A stretch of DNA of 64,000 nucleotides from AC-32 sp963728765. GTDB taxonomy: Bacteria > Actinomycetota > Thermoleophilia > Gaiellales > Gaiellaceae. Below the pieces are notes generated by a model. That model was given only the letters and a program-made list of their open reading frames with translations, was not told the origin of the DNA and did no database searches. A program made the translations under genes and the position numbers. The stretch's first letter is position 1. The number at the start of each line of letters is the position of its first letter. Shown here in pieces: positions 35,321-42,849 of the stretch. The DNA is taken from NCBI GenBank assembly GCA_963728765.1, contig CAVSKX010000002.1, positions 744,001 to 808,000 on the forward strand. Direction: 5' to 3'.

Positions 35321-35725
35321 CTATCGACGGTCGAAGCGTGGACGCAGAACGGCGCCGATCAGGAAGCCGGCAACCAGAAGCTGAGCCCAGGCCGGAGCGC
35401 CCCCGCTTCTGTGCCAGCCGTGGAAGCGATGGCTCGGGAAGAGCTTGCGGCCGCGCGGGCGCGGGAGCCTGAGGACGTGCTCCAGGTCTGGAGAAGACGC
35501 CGCCAGCGCGCCCGTGACGGCGGGATCGAACGGCCCACGCACGAGAGCTAGAAGCACGACGGCGGCAATCCCGGAGCCGATCTCGAAGCGGCGATCGCCG
35601 ATGTCGTGGTGCGGCATCCGGTCGCCGGCCAGGTGCAGCACGAGGCCGAGCGGAAGCGAGCGGCGCCGCGAGCCGACGAGTGCGCCGCCAACGGCGCCGG
35701 TTGCGACATGAAGGGAGACGATCAC
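35321..35725 (-). CDS. Small integral membrane protein, hypothetical
   Basis: A 134-residue protein with two to three membrane segments. HVATGAVGGALVGS, then HLAGDRMPHHDIGDRR, a helix (IGSGIAAVVLLALVRGPF), AASSPDLEHVLRLP and a C-terminal helix (AWAQLLVAGFLIGAVL). The H-x-x-x-D and PHHD / SPDLEH motifs recall membrane-bound DUF457/YdjM-like metal-dependent hydrolase proteins, but this is only a resemblance. GTG 35725 is the start. Confidence 0.6.
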   Translation of the reverse strand: MIVSLHVATGAVGGALVGSRRRSLPLGLVLHLAGDRMPHHDIGDRRFEIGSGIAAVVLLALVRGPFDPAVTGALAASSPDLEHVLRLPRPRGRKLFPSHRFHGWHRSGGAPAWAQLLVAGFLIGAVLRPRFDRR

Positions 35726-35782
35726 TCGATTCGCATTCGCCTCGAGCCGCCATCATCAAACACGGTGCGAGATGATGCCGTC

Positions 35783-36123
35783 ATGGCTGGAGCGTCTGGC
35801 CCGCAGACGGTGGCGGCAAAGGATGGGCGGACGCTGACGGTCGCCGAGTGCGGCGACCCGGATGGGTTCCCGGTCTTCTCGCTCCACGGCACGCCGGGCT
35901 CGCGCTTTGTCGGGGAAGGCGACGCGAGCGCGTATGCGAGGTCGGAGCGCGGGTTATCACCTACGACCGCCCCGGTTACGGCGGCTCCGATCGGTTCCGC
36001 GGCCGACGGGTGGTGGACTGCGTCGCTGACGTTTCTGCGATCGCAGATAACTTCGGTATCGAGCGGTTCGCGGTGAGCGGCGGCATCGGACTGATCGAGC
36101 GGACCGGCTTCTTCGCTCCATGA
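35783..36123 (+). pseudogene. Truncated, frameshifted alpha/beta-hydrolase
   Basis: The N-terminal third of an alpha/beta-hydrolase is present. It includes KDGRTLTVAECGDPDGFPVF, the oxyanion segment SLHGTPGSRF, and, after a frame change near 35940, ARVITYDRPGYGGSDRF and ADNFGIERFAVSGG. The sequence stops just before the nucleophile Ser would appear and runs into a short unrelated tail ending in TGA, which overlaps the next gene's ATG. The catalytic triad is lost. Confidence 0.75.
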
Positions 36124-37368
36124 AGATCTTCGTCTGGCACGGCTACCTCCTCGGCGGCACGGGCTCGAACATCTACGCACGTTCGCTCGCGCGCGAGTGG
36201 AGCCGTGAGGGGCACGACGTCACCGTCTTCTCGCAGGAGCCGCAGCCCGAGCGCCTCGACCTCGGGTCGGCCGCGACCGTGCGCCCCGACGTCGGCGGAC
36301 TGCTGCCGGTCTTCGTGCTCGATCGCTACGACGGCTACCGCGTGGAGCTCGTGCAGGACTGTGCGCCTGAGGAGCTCTCGGCCTGGGTCGAGGCGAACGC
36401 GGCGGCGATGCGGGAGCGCCTGCCCGCCGATCTCGTCTTCGTCAACCACGTGATCCTCGGCGGGCCCGTCGGCGCCGCGACCGGGCGCGCCGTACGTCGT
36501 GAAGGCGCACGGGTCGGAGCTCGAGTACTCGATGCGCGGCAACGCCCGGCTGTCGAGCTGGGGCGCCGAGGCGCTCGAGGCAGCGGGGGCCGTGATCGCC
36601 GGGTCCGAGCACATCCGCGAGGTGCTCGAGGAGGTGTGCGGGCACGTCGAGCGCGTGCACGAGATCCCACCCGGCGTCGACGTCGAGCTCTGGCGCCCTC
36701 AGCCGAGAGAGGAAGCGCTGGCGGCGTTGCTGGAGGAAGCGCGGCGCGACCCGCCCAACCCGGGGAACGCGGAGGAACGGCTCCCCGACGAGGGCAACGC
36801 CGACCGGCTGGCCGCGTTCCTCGCGGGCGATCGGCCGACGGTCGTCTACTTCGGCAAGCTGATCTACAACAAGGGCGTCCAGCTTCTCCTCGAGGCGCTG
36901 AAAGAGGTCGACGCGCGCGCGGTGATCGTCGGCTTCGGCGACTATCGCGAGACGCTCGAGCAGCAGGCCGAAGGGCTGCCGGTCCTCTTCACCGGCCCGC
37001 TCGAGCACCGTCACCTCGTCCACCTGCTCGCGCTCGCCGACGTGGCGGTCGTCCCCTCGATCTTCCCCGAGGCGTTCGGGATGGTGGCCGCTGAAGCCGC
37101 TGCAGCCGGGTGCCCGCCCGTGGTCGCGAACCATTCGGGCCTCGCGGAGATCGCGCGAGGGCTCGACGAGGCCTACCCGCCGGCGCTTCGGCACCTGGCG
37201 AGCTTTCCCAGGGGCGACCAGGCCGCCCTCGCGCAGCGCCTGAACGAGATTCTCACGCTGTCGGAGAGCGACCGGTCGGCCCTTCGCGCGGCTGCGCGGA
37301 ACGCTGCAGTCGAGCGCTGGAGCTGGACGAACGTGGCGCGGCGGATCCTCGCGGCAGTCGAGGGATAG
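36120..37368 (+). CDS. Family 4 glycosyltransferase, one frameshift
   Basis: A GT-B glycosyltransferase of about 416 residues. The N-terminal Rossmann domain opens MKIFVWHGYLLGGTGSNIYA (Gly-rich acceptor loop) and continues AREWSREGHDVTVFSQEPQP. The C-terminal donor domain has PTVVYFGKLIYNKGVQLLLE and the GT4 ExxxxxxxE signature VVPSIFPEAFGMVAAEAAAA. The frame breaks near 36487 (GAAT then APYVVKAHGSELEY), explained by one extra base in GGGCGCG. The insert DPPNPGNAEERLPDEGNADR is unusual. The acceptor is unknown, and envelope glycan synthesis is likely. Confidence 0.85.
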
Positions 37369-37380
37369 CCCGGCGCCCCG

Positions 37381-38358
37381 CTACGCCGCGGTCCTCAGCT
37401 GCTTGACCTCGCTCTCGCCCAGGCCGCTCACGAAGCCCTCCCGCCAGCTCGGGTAGAGCGGCTGCCAGCCGAGCTCGCGCTTCGCTTTCGCGTTCGACGC
37501 GCCGCGGGTCTCGGTCATCATCGACACCAGCTGCTCGCCGGTCAGGAGCTTGCCGAGCCACAGAGGGACGTGTCGCGGCGGCTTCGCGCCAACCTCACGC
37601 GCGAGGTACGGCAGCCACTCGGACACCGGTGCCGGCTCGTCGTCGACGATGTTGTAGACGCCGCGCCGACCGCGCTCGATCGTGGCGAGCGTGGCGCGGG
37701 CTGCGTCCTCGATCTGGACGAACGACCACAACCCGGCACCGCTGCCGATGATCGGGAACTTGCGCTTCCGGATCGCCTCCTCGGCCTCGCCGCCGTGTGA
37801 CAGCGACGTGCCCGGCCCGTAGAAGCCGCCGTAGCGAAGAGCGATTCCCTCGAGCCACTCCGCCCCGACCACGCGCTCCTCGAGCTGCCGGATCGCAGCC
37901 AGCGACTCCGTCGCGTCACTCGGTGGCCGCGGGTCGAGCGGATCGTCCTCGGTCTTGACGGGCCCGCCTTCGCGCGCGTACGGCCACCCGCCGTAGCTCT
38001 GCGCGACGAACTTCTTCACGTCGACTGCCCTCGCGGCCGCGAGCAGGTTGTCCGTCCCGCCCGTCCGCAGCCGGTTCGTCTGAGCGAAGGCCTTGTCGAA
38101 GTTGCGCAGGTTCGTGCCTGTCTCCGCCAGCGCGGTCGCCTGATGGACGATCACCTCGGGCGCCGCCTCGGAGACGACTCGCCCCACGTCCTCGGCATCC
38201 AGCACGTCGAGGATGACCGGCTGCGCGCCGAGCGCGCGCAGATCGGGAGCCTTGCGCTCCGACCGCGTGGTCGCGACGACCTCGTGTCCCGAGCCGACGA
38301 GCAGCGGCACGAGGTGCTTTCCGATTGCTCCGGATGCGCCTGCGATGAAGATCCGCAT
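37381..38358 (-). CDS. NAD-dependent epimerase/dehydratase, ECF41-linked
   Basis: A 325-residue atypical/extended SDR with the NAD motif IFIAGASGAIGKHLVPLLVG, VIVHQATALAETGTN, SYGGWPYAREGGP at the active site (no clean YxxxK visible) and RYGGFYGPGTSLSHGGE. The substrate is unknown. ATG 38358 follows AAAGGAG. Its promoter (38392-38418) matches the ECF41 consensus exactly and is divergent from the ECF41 gene. Oxidoreductases and epimerases are the usual ECF41 companions, so it is very probably a direct target. Confidence 0.9.
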   Translation of the reverse strand: MRIFIAGASGAIGKHLVPLLVGSGHEVVATTRSERKAPDLRALGAQPVILDVLDAEDVGRVVSEAAPEVIVHQATALAETGTNLRNFDKAFAQTNRLRTGGTDNLLAAARAVDVKKFVAQSYGGWPYAREGGPVKTEDDPLDPRPPSDATESLAAIRQLEERVVGAEWLEGIALRYGGFYGPGTSLSHGGEAEEAIRKRKFPIIGSGAGLWSFVQIEDAARATLATIERGRRGVYNIVDDEPAPVSEWLPYLAREVGAKPPRHVPLWLGKLLTGEQLVSMMTETRGASNAKAKRELGWQPLYPSWREGFVSGLGESEVKQLRTAA

Positions 38359-38391
38359 CGTGTGCTCCTTTCGTTTCGGTTCGATCCCTGA

Positions 38392-38418
38392 GACGAGGTA
38401 GGGCACGTGCCTGTGACA
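38392..38418 (-). promoter_or_regulatory. ECF41-type promoter of the epimerase gene
   Basis: On the minus strand TGTCACA (38418-38412) is followed by exactly 16 nt and CGTC (38395-38392). This matches the ECF41 consensus TGTCACA-N16-CGTC that I recall for this sigma group. The expected transcription start is about 25 nt upstream of ATG 38358. Confidence 0.75.
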
Positions 38419-38429
38419 CGTTGCCGCGC

Positions 38430-38456
38430 TGTCACAGACGCGCGTGCTATCCCGTC
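38430..38456 (+). promoter_or_regulatory. ECF41-type promoter of the sigma factor gene itself
   Basis: TGTCACA (38430-38436), 16 nt, CGTC (38453-38456) is identical in design to the divergent promoter, implying autoregulation. The start codon at 38466 is only 9 nt after CGTC, so the mRNA would be nearly leaderless. Confidence 0.75.
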
Positions 38457-38465
38457 CGTAGTCAC

Positions 38466-39377
38466 ATGCAAACCGAAGCGCGCTACGAAACACTCAGGCC
38501 ACTGCTGTTCTCGGTCGCGTACCGCATGGTGGGTAGCGTCAGCGAGGCGGAGGACCTCGTCCAGGAGGCGTTTCTCCGCATCCATCGCGCAGAGACCGAG
38601 GGAACGGAGGTCGAGTCGCCGAAGGCGTACCTGACGGCCGTCGTGACGCGCCTCAGCATCGACCACCTGAGATCCGCGCGTGTGCGCCGCGAACAGTACG
38701 TCGGGCAGTGGCTGCCCGAGCCGCTGCTCGCGGACCCGGCGCCGGACGCCGCGGTGCATGCCGAGACTGCCGACTCGCTCTCGATGGCATTTCTCGTCCT
38801 GCTGGAGAGCCTCACTCCCGTCGAGCGAGCCGTCTTTCTGCTCCGCGAGGTCTTCGGCTACGAGTACGGCGCGATCGCGAAGATCGTCGACCGCACCGAG
38901 GACAACTGCCGACAGCTCTTCGTCCGAGCCCGGAGGCACATCGACGAAGGACGACCCCGGTTCGAGGCGTCGCAGCAGCAACGCGACGAGCTCGCGCGGC
39001 GCTTCTTCGCGGCCGCGGAACAGGGCGACACCGAAGCGCTGGTGGAGCTGCTGGCTGCGGACGTTGTCGTCTACGGCGACGGTGGAGGCAAGGCGCCGTC
39101 ATGGCCGCGGCCGATCTACGGCCCTGAGCGGGTGGCACAGCTCATGGCGGGCACGATTGCGCAGGCGAAGCAACTCGGGGCGTCGCTGCAGCTGGCCCAC
39201 GTCAATGGGCAGCCCGGTGTCGTGTTCACGGATCCTGACGGCCGGATCGCCGTCGTCATGTCGCTGGACGTCGCCGACGGGCTCGTGCAGACGATCCGCT
39301 CCGTGATCAACCCGGAGAAGCTCGCGCATCTCGGCCCGGTCGCAGACGTGCGTGCGCTGCTCCGCCAGGCGCGTTAA
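38466..39377 (+). CDS. ECF41-group (SigJ-like) sigma factor with SnoaL-like domain
   Basis: A 303-residue protein. Region 2 (LFSVAYRMVGSVSEAEDLVQ, EAFLRIHRAE) and region 4 (LTPVERAVFLLREVFGYEYG and the following helix) are joined by a linker holding the WLPEP motif. The C-terminal SnoaL/NTF2-like domain carries DGGGK and NPEKL, the three ECF41 signatures. In this group the fused domain replaces an anti-sigma factor and tunes activity. It is flanked by an epimerase and an MFS exporter, both with matching or near-matching promoters. Confidence 0.93.
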   Translation: MQTEARYETLRPLLFSVAYRMVGSVSEAEDLVQEAFLRIHRAETEGTEVESPKAYLTAVVTRLSIDHLRSARVRREQYVGQWLPEPLLADPAPDAAVHAETADSLSMAFLVLLESLTPVERAVFLLREVFGYEYGAIAKIVDRTEDNCRQLFVRARRHIDEGRPRFEASQQQRDELARRFFAAAEQGDTEALVELLAADVVVYGDGGGKAPSWPRPIYGPERVAQLMAGTIAQAKQLGASLQLAHVNGQPGVVFTDPDGRIAVVMSLDVADGLVQTIRSVINPEKLAHLGPVADVRALLRQAR

Positions 39378-39408
39378 GCCACCTCCTACGCGAGCACGGT
39401 CGACGACG

Positions 39409-39435
39409 TGTCACGTCGGCCGGCACTGGGGTGTC
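39409..39435 (+). promoter_or_regulatory. Near-consensus ECF41 promoter upstream of MFS gene
   Basis: TGTCACG (39409-39415), 16 nt, TGTC (39432-39435) differs from the two sites above at one position in each half. It lies 35 nt before ATG 39470. It would bring the exporter into the same regulon. Confidence 0.45.
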
Positions 39436-39469
39436 ACCTCAATAGACACCCATGAAGGAGACCCCAGCC

Positions 39470-40966
39470 ATGTCAGCAGAGACTTATCCGAAAGCGGTAT
39501 CCACCCCCCGATCCCAGGACGCGACTTCCCTGTCGTCGAGGCGAGGCGTCGCGGTCCTGATCCTGCTCTGTCTCGTCCAGTTCATGGACGTGCTCGACGC
39601 CTCGATCCTCAACATCGCCCTCCCGTCGATCAAGCGCGACCTCGGGTTCTCCCAGGAGGGCCTGCAGTGGGTCGTCAACGGGTACATCCTCACCTACGGC
39701 GGGTTCCTGCTCCTCGGCGGCCGGGTGGCCGACCTGCTCGGACGCCGCCGGATCCTCGTCACAGGCCTCGTCGTCTTCGCGAGCGCCTCGCTGGTCGGCG
39801 GCCTGGCCCACGGCGAGGCGCTGCTGATCGGCGCCCGCTTCGTGCAGGGAATGGGTGCGGCGATGCTCTCGCCGGCCGCCCTGTCGTCGCTGACGACGAT
39901 CTTCCGCTCGGGCCGCGAGCGGAACACCGCCCTCGGCGCCTGGGCCGCGGTCTCGGGCCTCGGCGGTGCCGCCGGCGTCCTCTTCGGCGGTCTTCTGACC
40001 GAAGGGCCGGGCTGGCGGTGGGTGCTGTGGGTCAACGTCCCCTTCGCCGCGATCGCGCTCGTCGGCGCCTTCGTGCTGCTCCAGGGAGAACGAGGCTCGG
40101 CCCGTCTGAGGAACTTCGACGCGCTCGGCGCCCTGCTCGTGACCGGCGGGATGCTGCTGCTCGTCTTCTCGCTCGTGAAGGCACCCGACGTCGGCTGGGG
40201 CGCGACTCGCACCGTCGGCGGGCTCGCCCTCGCCGGAGCTCTGCTGGTGGCGTTCGTCGTCAACGAGCTGCGAGTGCGCAACCCGCTCGTGCCGATGTCG
40301 ATCCTGCGCGTCAAGGGAGTCGCCGTCGCCGACGCGACGCAGCTCGTCACGGCGGCCGGCTTCCTCCCGATGTTCTTCTTCCTGACGCTGTACATGCAGA
40401 CCGTGCTCGACTACTCGCCGATCCAGACCGGCCTCGCCTACCTCCCGCTGACGGCCGGGTTCATCGTTGCGACGAGCATCGCGTCCCAGCTGTTCGCGCG
40501 CATCGGGACCAAGCCCGTGATCGTCGTCGGCGCCGTGATCGCGTCCGGCGGCCTCTACTGGCTGTCACGGATCCCGGTCGACGGTTCGTACGTGTCGGAC
40601 ATCCTGCCCGGCATGGTGGTGGCCTCGATCGGCCTCGGCGGCGTGTTCGTGGGCGCGACGACCGCCGCCAACGCGGGGATCAGCACGGACAAGGCCGGGC
40701 TCGCTGCGGGCCTGCTCAACACCGGGACGCAGCTCGGCGGCGCACTCGGCCTGGCGATTTTCTCGGCGCTCGCGACCGAGCGAACCACGTCGGTCCTACA
40801 GGCCGGCCAGTCGACGGTCGCCGACGCAGCGACCGAGGGCTACCAGCTCGCCCTCCTGGTCGGCGCCGTCTTCGTCCTCGCCGCCGCGGCCGTCGCGCTC
40901 CTGGCCCGCAACAAGCGCCAGTCCGCGGCGATCGAGGAAGAGCCGGCGTTCGACCTCGCGGCCTAG
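39470..40966 (+). CDS. MFS multidrug exporter, DHA2 (14-helix) family
   Basis: A 498-residue protein with 14 membrane helices. Family motifs include LVQFMDVLDASILNIALPSI (helix 1 motif D1), LLGGRVADLLGRRRILVTGL (motif A) and GAWAAVSGLGGAAGVLFGGL (motif C of antiporters). It exports drugs or quaternary compounds by proton antiport. ATG 39470 is favoured over 39452 because AAGGAG lies 10 nt upstream. It is followed by a strong terminator. It probably belongs to the ECF41 regulon. Confidence 0.92.
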   Translation: MSAETYPKAVSTPRSQDATSLSSRRGVAVLILLCLVQFMDVLDASILNIALPSIKRDLGFSQEGLQWVVNGYILTYGGFLLLGGRVADLLGRRRILVTGLVVFASASLVGGLAHGEALLIGARFVQGMGAAMLSPAALSSLTTIFRSGRERNTALGAWAAVSGLGGAAGVLFGGLLTEGPGWRWVLWVNVPFAAIALVGAFVLLQGERGSARLRNFDALGALLVTGGMLLLVFSLVKAPDVGWGATRTVGGLALAGALLVAFVVNELRVRNPLVPMSILRVKGVAVADATQLVTAAGFLPMFFFLTLYMQTVLDYSPIQTGLAYLPLTAGFIVATSIASQLFARIGTKPVIVVGAVIASGGLYWLSRIPVDGSYVSDILPGMVVASIGLGGVFVGATTAANAGISTDKAGLAAGLLNTGTQLGGALGLAIFSALATERTTSVLQAGQSTVADAATEGYQLALLVGAVFVLAAAAVALLARNKRQSAAIEEEPAFDLAA

Positions 40967-40973
40967 AGGAGCT

Positions 40974-41006
40974 CTGGGGAGCCGGGCCCAAGCCCCGGCT
41001 CCCCAG
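40974..41006 (+). terminator. Terminator after MFS gene
   Basis: A perfect 13-bp stem (CTGGGGAGCCGGG, 40974-40986, with 40994-41006) encloses a 7-nt loop, 8 nt after the stop codon. Confidence 0.8.
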
Positions 41007-41102
41007 CGTCGTTGCTAGGGTGAGCCCACGACAGAGCGAGTACCTGGTTGGCCCAACGCCTCCCATCTACCGTTCGCGAGAGGTAGAAGGAGGTGTTTTT
41101 TC

Positions 41103-41309
41103 ATGGCAACAGGAACAGTGAAGTGGTTCAACGACTCGAAGGGGTACGGCTTCATCAGCCCCGACGAGGGGGACAAGGATCTCTTCGTTCACCACACGTC
41201 GATCGCGGGTGACGGCTACAAGTCGCTCGCCGAAGGCGCGAAGGTCGAGTACGAGGCAGCCGAGGGCGCAAAAGGCCCCGAGGCGAAGAACGTTACGACA
41301 GTCGGTTAA
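41103..41309 (+). CDS. Cold-shock domain protein (CspA family)
   Basis: A 68-residue single-stranded nucleic-acid-binding OB fold with TVKWFNDSKGYGFISPDEGD (RNP1 KGYGFI) and DLFVHHTSI (RNP2). It acts as an RNA chaperone. ATG 41103 follows AAGGAGGTG and a T-rich stretch. The leader (about 41035-41102) is rather long, as in post-transcriptionally controlled csp genes. Confidence 0.97.
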   Translation: MATGTVKWFNDSKGYGFISPDEGDKDLFVHHTSIAGDGYKSLAEGAKVEYEAAEGAKGPEAKNVTTVG

Positions 41310-41368
41310 CCGAGCGTCGGCGCGCGCCGCAATCGCGGCGCGCGCTGCCTCCTAGCGAAAGGCACGCG

Positions 41369-41620
41369 ATGCGAGGACAGATGCTCTGGTTCAACGAGGC
41401 GAAGGACCACGGCTTCATCTGGACCGACGAGGGTGAGCGGCTGGCCGTCCCAGGCGACGGCTTCGCCGTGGGCGAGCGGCCCGAGGGACGCTGCGCGCAC
41501 CGGGTCGTCACCTTTGAGATCGACAGGACCAACGGATTGCGGCAGGCGCGCGACGTGGCGTTCGTCCCTGACGCCGTGGCCCATAGAGCCCGGATGCGCG
41601 GGCGCGCCGCTCGAGGTTAG
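41369..41620 (+). CDS. Degenerate cold-shock-domain-like protein
   Basis: An 83-residue protein that aligns with the start of CspA: GQMLWFNEAKDHGFIWTDEG against KWFNDSKGYGFISPDEG. RNP1 has become KDHGFI and the RNP2 histidine/phenylalanine block is replaced by RLAVPGDGF. The C-terminal part (HRVVTFEIDRTNGLRQARDV) keeps the last strands. It probably arose by duplication of the neighbour 60 nt upstream, and RNA binding may be altered. The stop codon is 8 nt before the next ATG. Confidence 0.75.
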   Translation: MRGQMLWFNEAKDHGFIWTDEGERLAVPGDGFAVGERPEGRCAHRVVTFEIDRTNGLRQARDVAFVPDAVAHRARMRGRAARG

Positions 41621-41628
41621 GAGGTCAC

Positions 41629-41892
41629 ATGGGGAGCAATAGGCGGCAGCAGACGATCAACAAGCGCAACCGCGAGCGGGCGGTTGCAGAGAAACGCGCT
41701 CTGAAGATCCAGCGCAGGCAGGAGAAGCGCGAGGCTGCACGGAACGGCGAGCCGATGCCGTCGGAGGGTGAGCCCTTGGCTTCGGAGGGTGAGCCCTTGG
41801 CTTCGGAGGGTGAGCCCTTGGCTTCGGAGGGTGAGCCCTTGGCTTCGGAGGGTGAGCACGTGGCGTCGGAAGCCGAGTCCGAGCTCGGCTGA
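41629..41892 (+). CDS. Small basic protein with SEGEPLA repeat tail
   Basis: An 87-residue protein. The N-terminal 40 residues form a strongly basic helix (RRQQTINKRNRERAVAEKRA), likely to bind nucleic acid. The tail consists of acidic seven-residue repeats SEGEPLA. TAGGAGG from the previous stop serves as the ribosome site, so translation is coupled to the cold-shock-like gene. Unknown family; the basic head with acidic repeat tail suggests a disordered RNA-binding accessory of the cold-shock cluster. Confidence 0.65.
   Translation: MGSNRRQQTINKRNRERAVAEKRALKIQRRQEKREAARNGEPMPSEGEPLASEGEPLASEGEPLASEGEPLASEGEHVASEAESELG
41761..41865 (+). repeat. 21-bp in-frame tandem repeat, five copies
   Basis: Four identical 21-bp units (TCGGAGGGTGAGCCCTTGGC plus T) start at 41761, 41782, 41803 and 41824, followed by a diverged fifth at 41845. 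Each encodes SEGEPLA. Identity at the DNA level implies recent slippage expansion, so copy number may vary between strains. Confidence 0.95.
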
Positions 41893-41940
41893 CCCGCTCG
41901 CGCGGTTGACGGCCCCGCGGGCTTGCCGCAGGCTCGCGCC

Positions 41941-41994
41941 GTGACGCCCGAGCCGCAACCGCCCGAGCAAGACAACGACACAGCGCGCTTTTAG
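41941..41994 (+). CDS. Possible 17-residue leaderless peptide
   Basis: GTG 41941 begins MTPEPQPPEQDNDTARF, ending in TAG. It is listed because the preceding 35 nt (TTGACGGCC to GCAGGCTC) closely match the segment before GTG 42850 of the cyclase gene, as if a promoter-plus-start cassette had been duplicated. The peptide itself has no recognisable feature. It could be a dead copy. Confidence 0.2.
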   Translation: MTPEPQPPEQDNDTARF

Positions 41995-42785
41995 TCACGC
42001 AAGAAGCGGCCGATCTCGGCGGCAACGAGGTCCGGCGCCGTCATCGTGGCCGCATGGCCTTGGCCCGGCAAGATCGCGACACGCGCGTTCGGGAGAGCCG
42101 CCTCGATCCGCTCGGTTCCCTCACTCGCCCAGCCAGGGCTCTTCTCGCCGAGCAGCAGGAGCACGGGCGTGGCGAGGTCGCGGAACCGCTCGGAATCCAG
42201 GGTGTAGCCCTCTTCCGCTCGTACCTCGCGAGTCACCGTGTGGGCGGCTGCGACTCGAGCCGGCCAGGTCGGCAGGGCCCGAATCTGCTCGACCTCCTCG
42301 GGCGTCAATCCGAACACGCCGAGCGCGAAGACGAGCGCCTCCTCCGGCTCACCGCGGGTCACGAGCGCGTCGATCTTCGTGAGATCCTCGGGCGGCACAG
42401 CCGCGATCCCCGGCGAGGGCTCGTAGAGGACGAGCCGCTGCAGGTTGCGGGCGACGAGCCCAGCGCCGAGAGCGACCGTAGCGCCGGACGAGTGGCCGAA
42501 GACACTTGCCGGTCCGGCGATGGAGTCGACCACTGCGCCGACATCTTCGAACTCGCGCTCCATCGAATAGTCCGCGTGATCCCCGCTCTCGCCTCGGCCG
42601 CGACGGTCGATCGCGTAGACGGTGAAGCGGTCGACGAGCCTCGGGACCAGGAGATTGAAGCTCCAGTGGGCGCCGGTCGTGGCGTGAACGAGAACGAGTG
42701 GCGGCCCCGCGCCGCTTCGCCGGTATCCGATCCGGGTTCCGTCAGCCGACCTCACGTGCTCGAGAACGGCGCCAGCCTCAGCCAC
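41991..42785 (-). CDS. Alpha/beta-hydrolase
   Basis: A 264-residue hydrolase: RIGYRRSGAGPPLVLVHATT (oxyanion region), AIDRRGRGESGDHADYSMER, nucleophile elbow FGHSSGATVALG (GxSxG), the acid in LLLLGEKSP-like strand 7, and catalytic His in PGQGHAATM. The group covers esterases, lactonases and haloperoxidase-like enzymes; substrate unknown. GTG 42785. Its promoter region is shared with the divergent hydrolase-cyclase fusion gene (64 nt apart). Confidence 0.88.
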   Translation of the reverse strand: MAEAGAVLEHVRSADGTRIGYRRSGAGPPLVLVHATTGAHWSFNLLVPRLVDRFTVYAIDRRGRGESGDHADYSMEREFEDVGAVVDSIAGPASVFGHSSGATVALGAGLVARNLQRLVLYEPSPGIAAVPPEDLTKIDALVTRGEPEEALVFALGVFGLTPEEVEQIRALPTWPARVAAAHTVTREVRAEEGYTLDSERFRDLATPVLLLLGEKSPGWASEGTERIEAALPNARVAILPGQGHAATMTAPDLVAAEIGRFLRD

Positions 42786-42849
42786 CGGCCGACCGTACCA
42801 AGGCGGACGTGAGTTGACGGCCTCCTGGCCTTTGGCGCAGGCTCACGCC

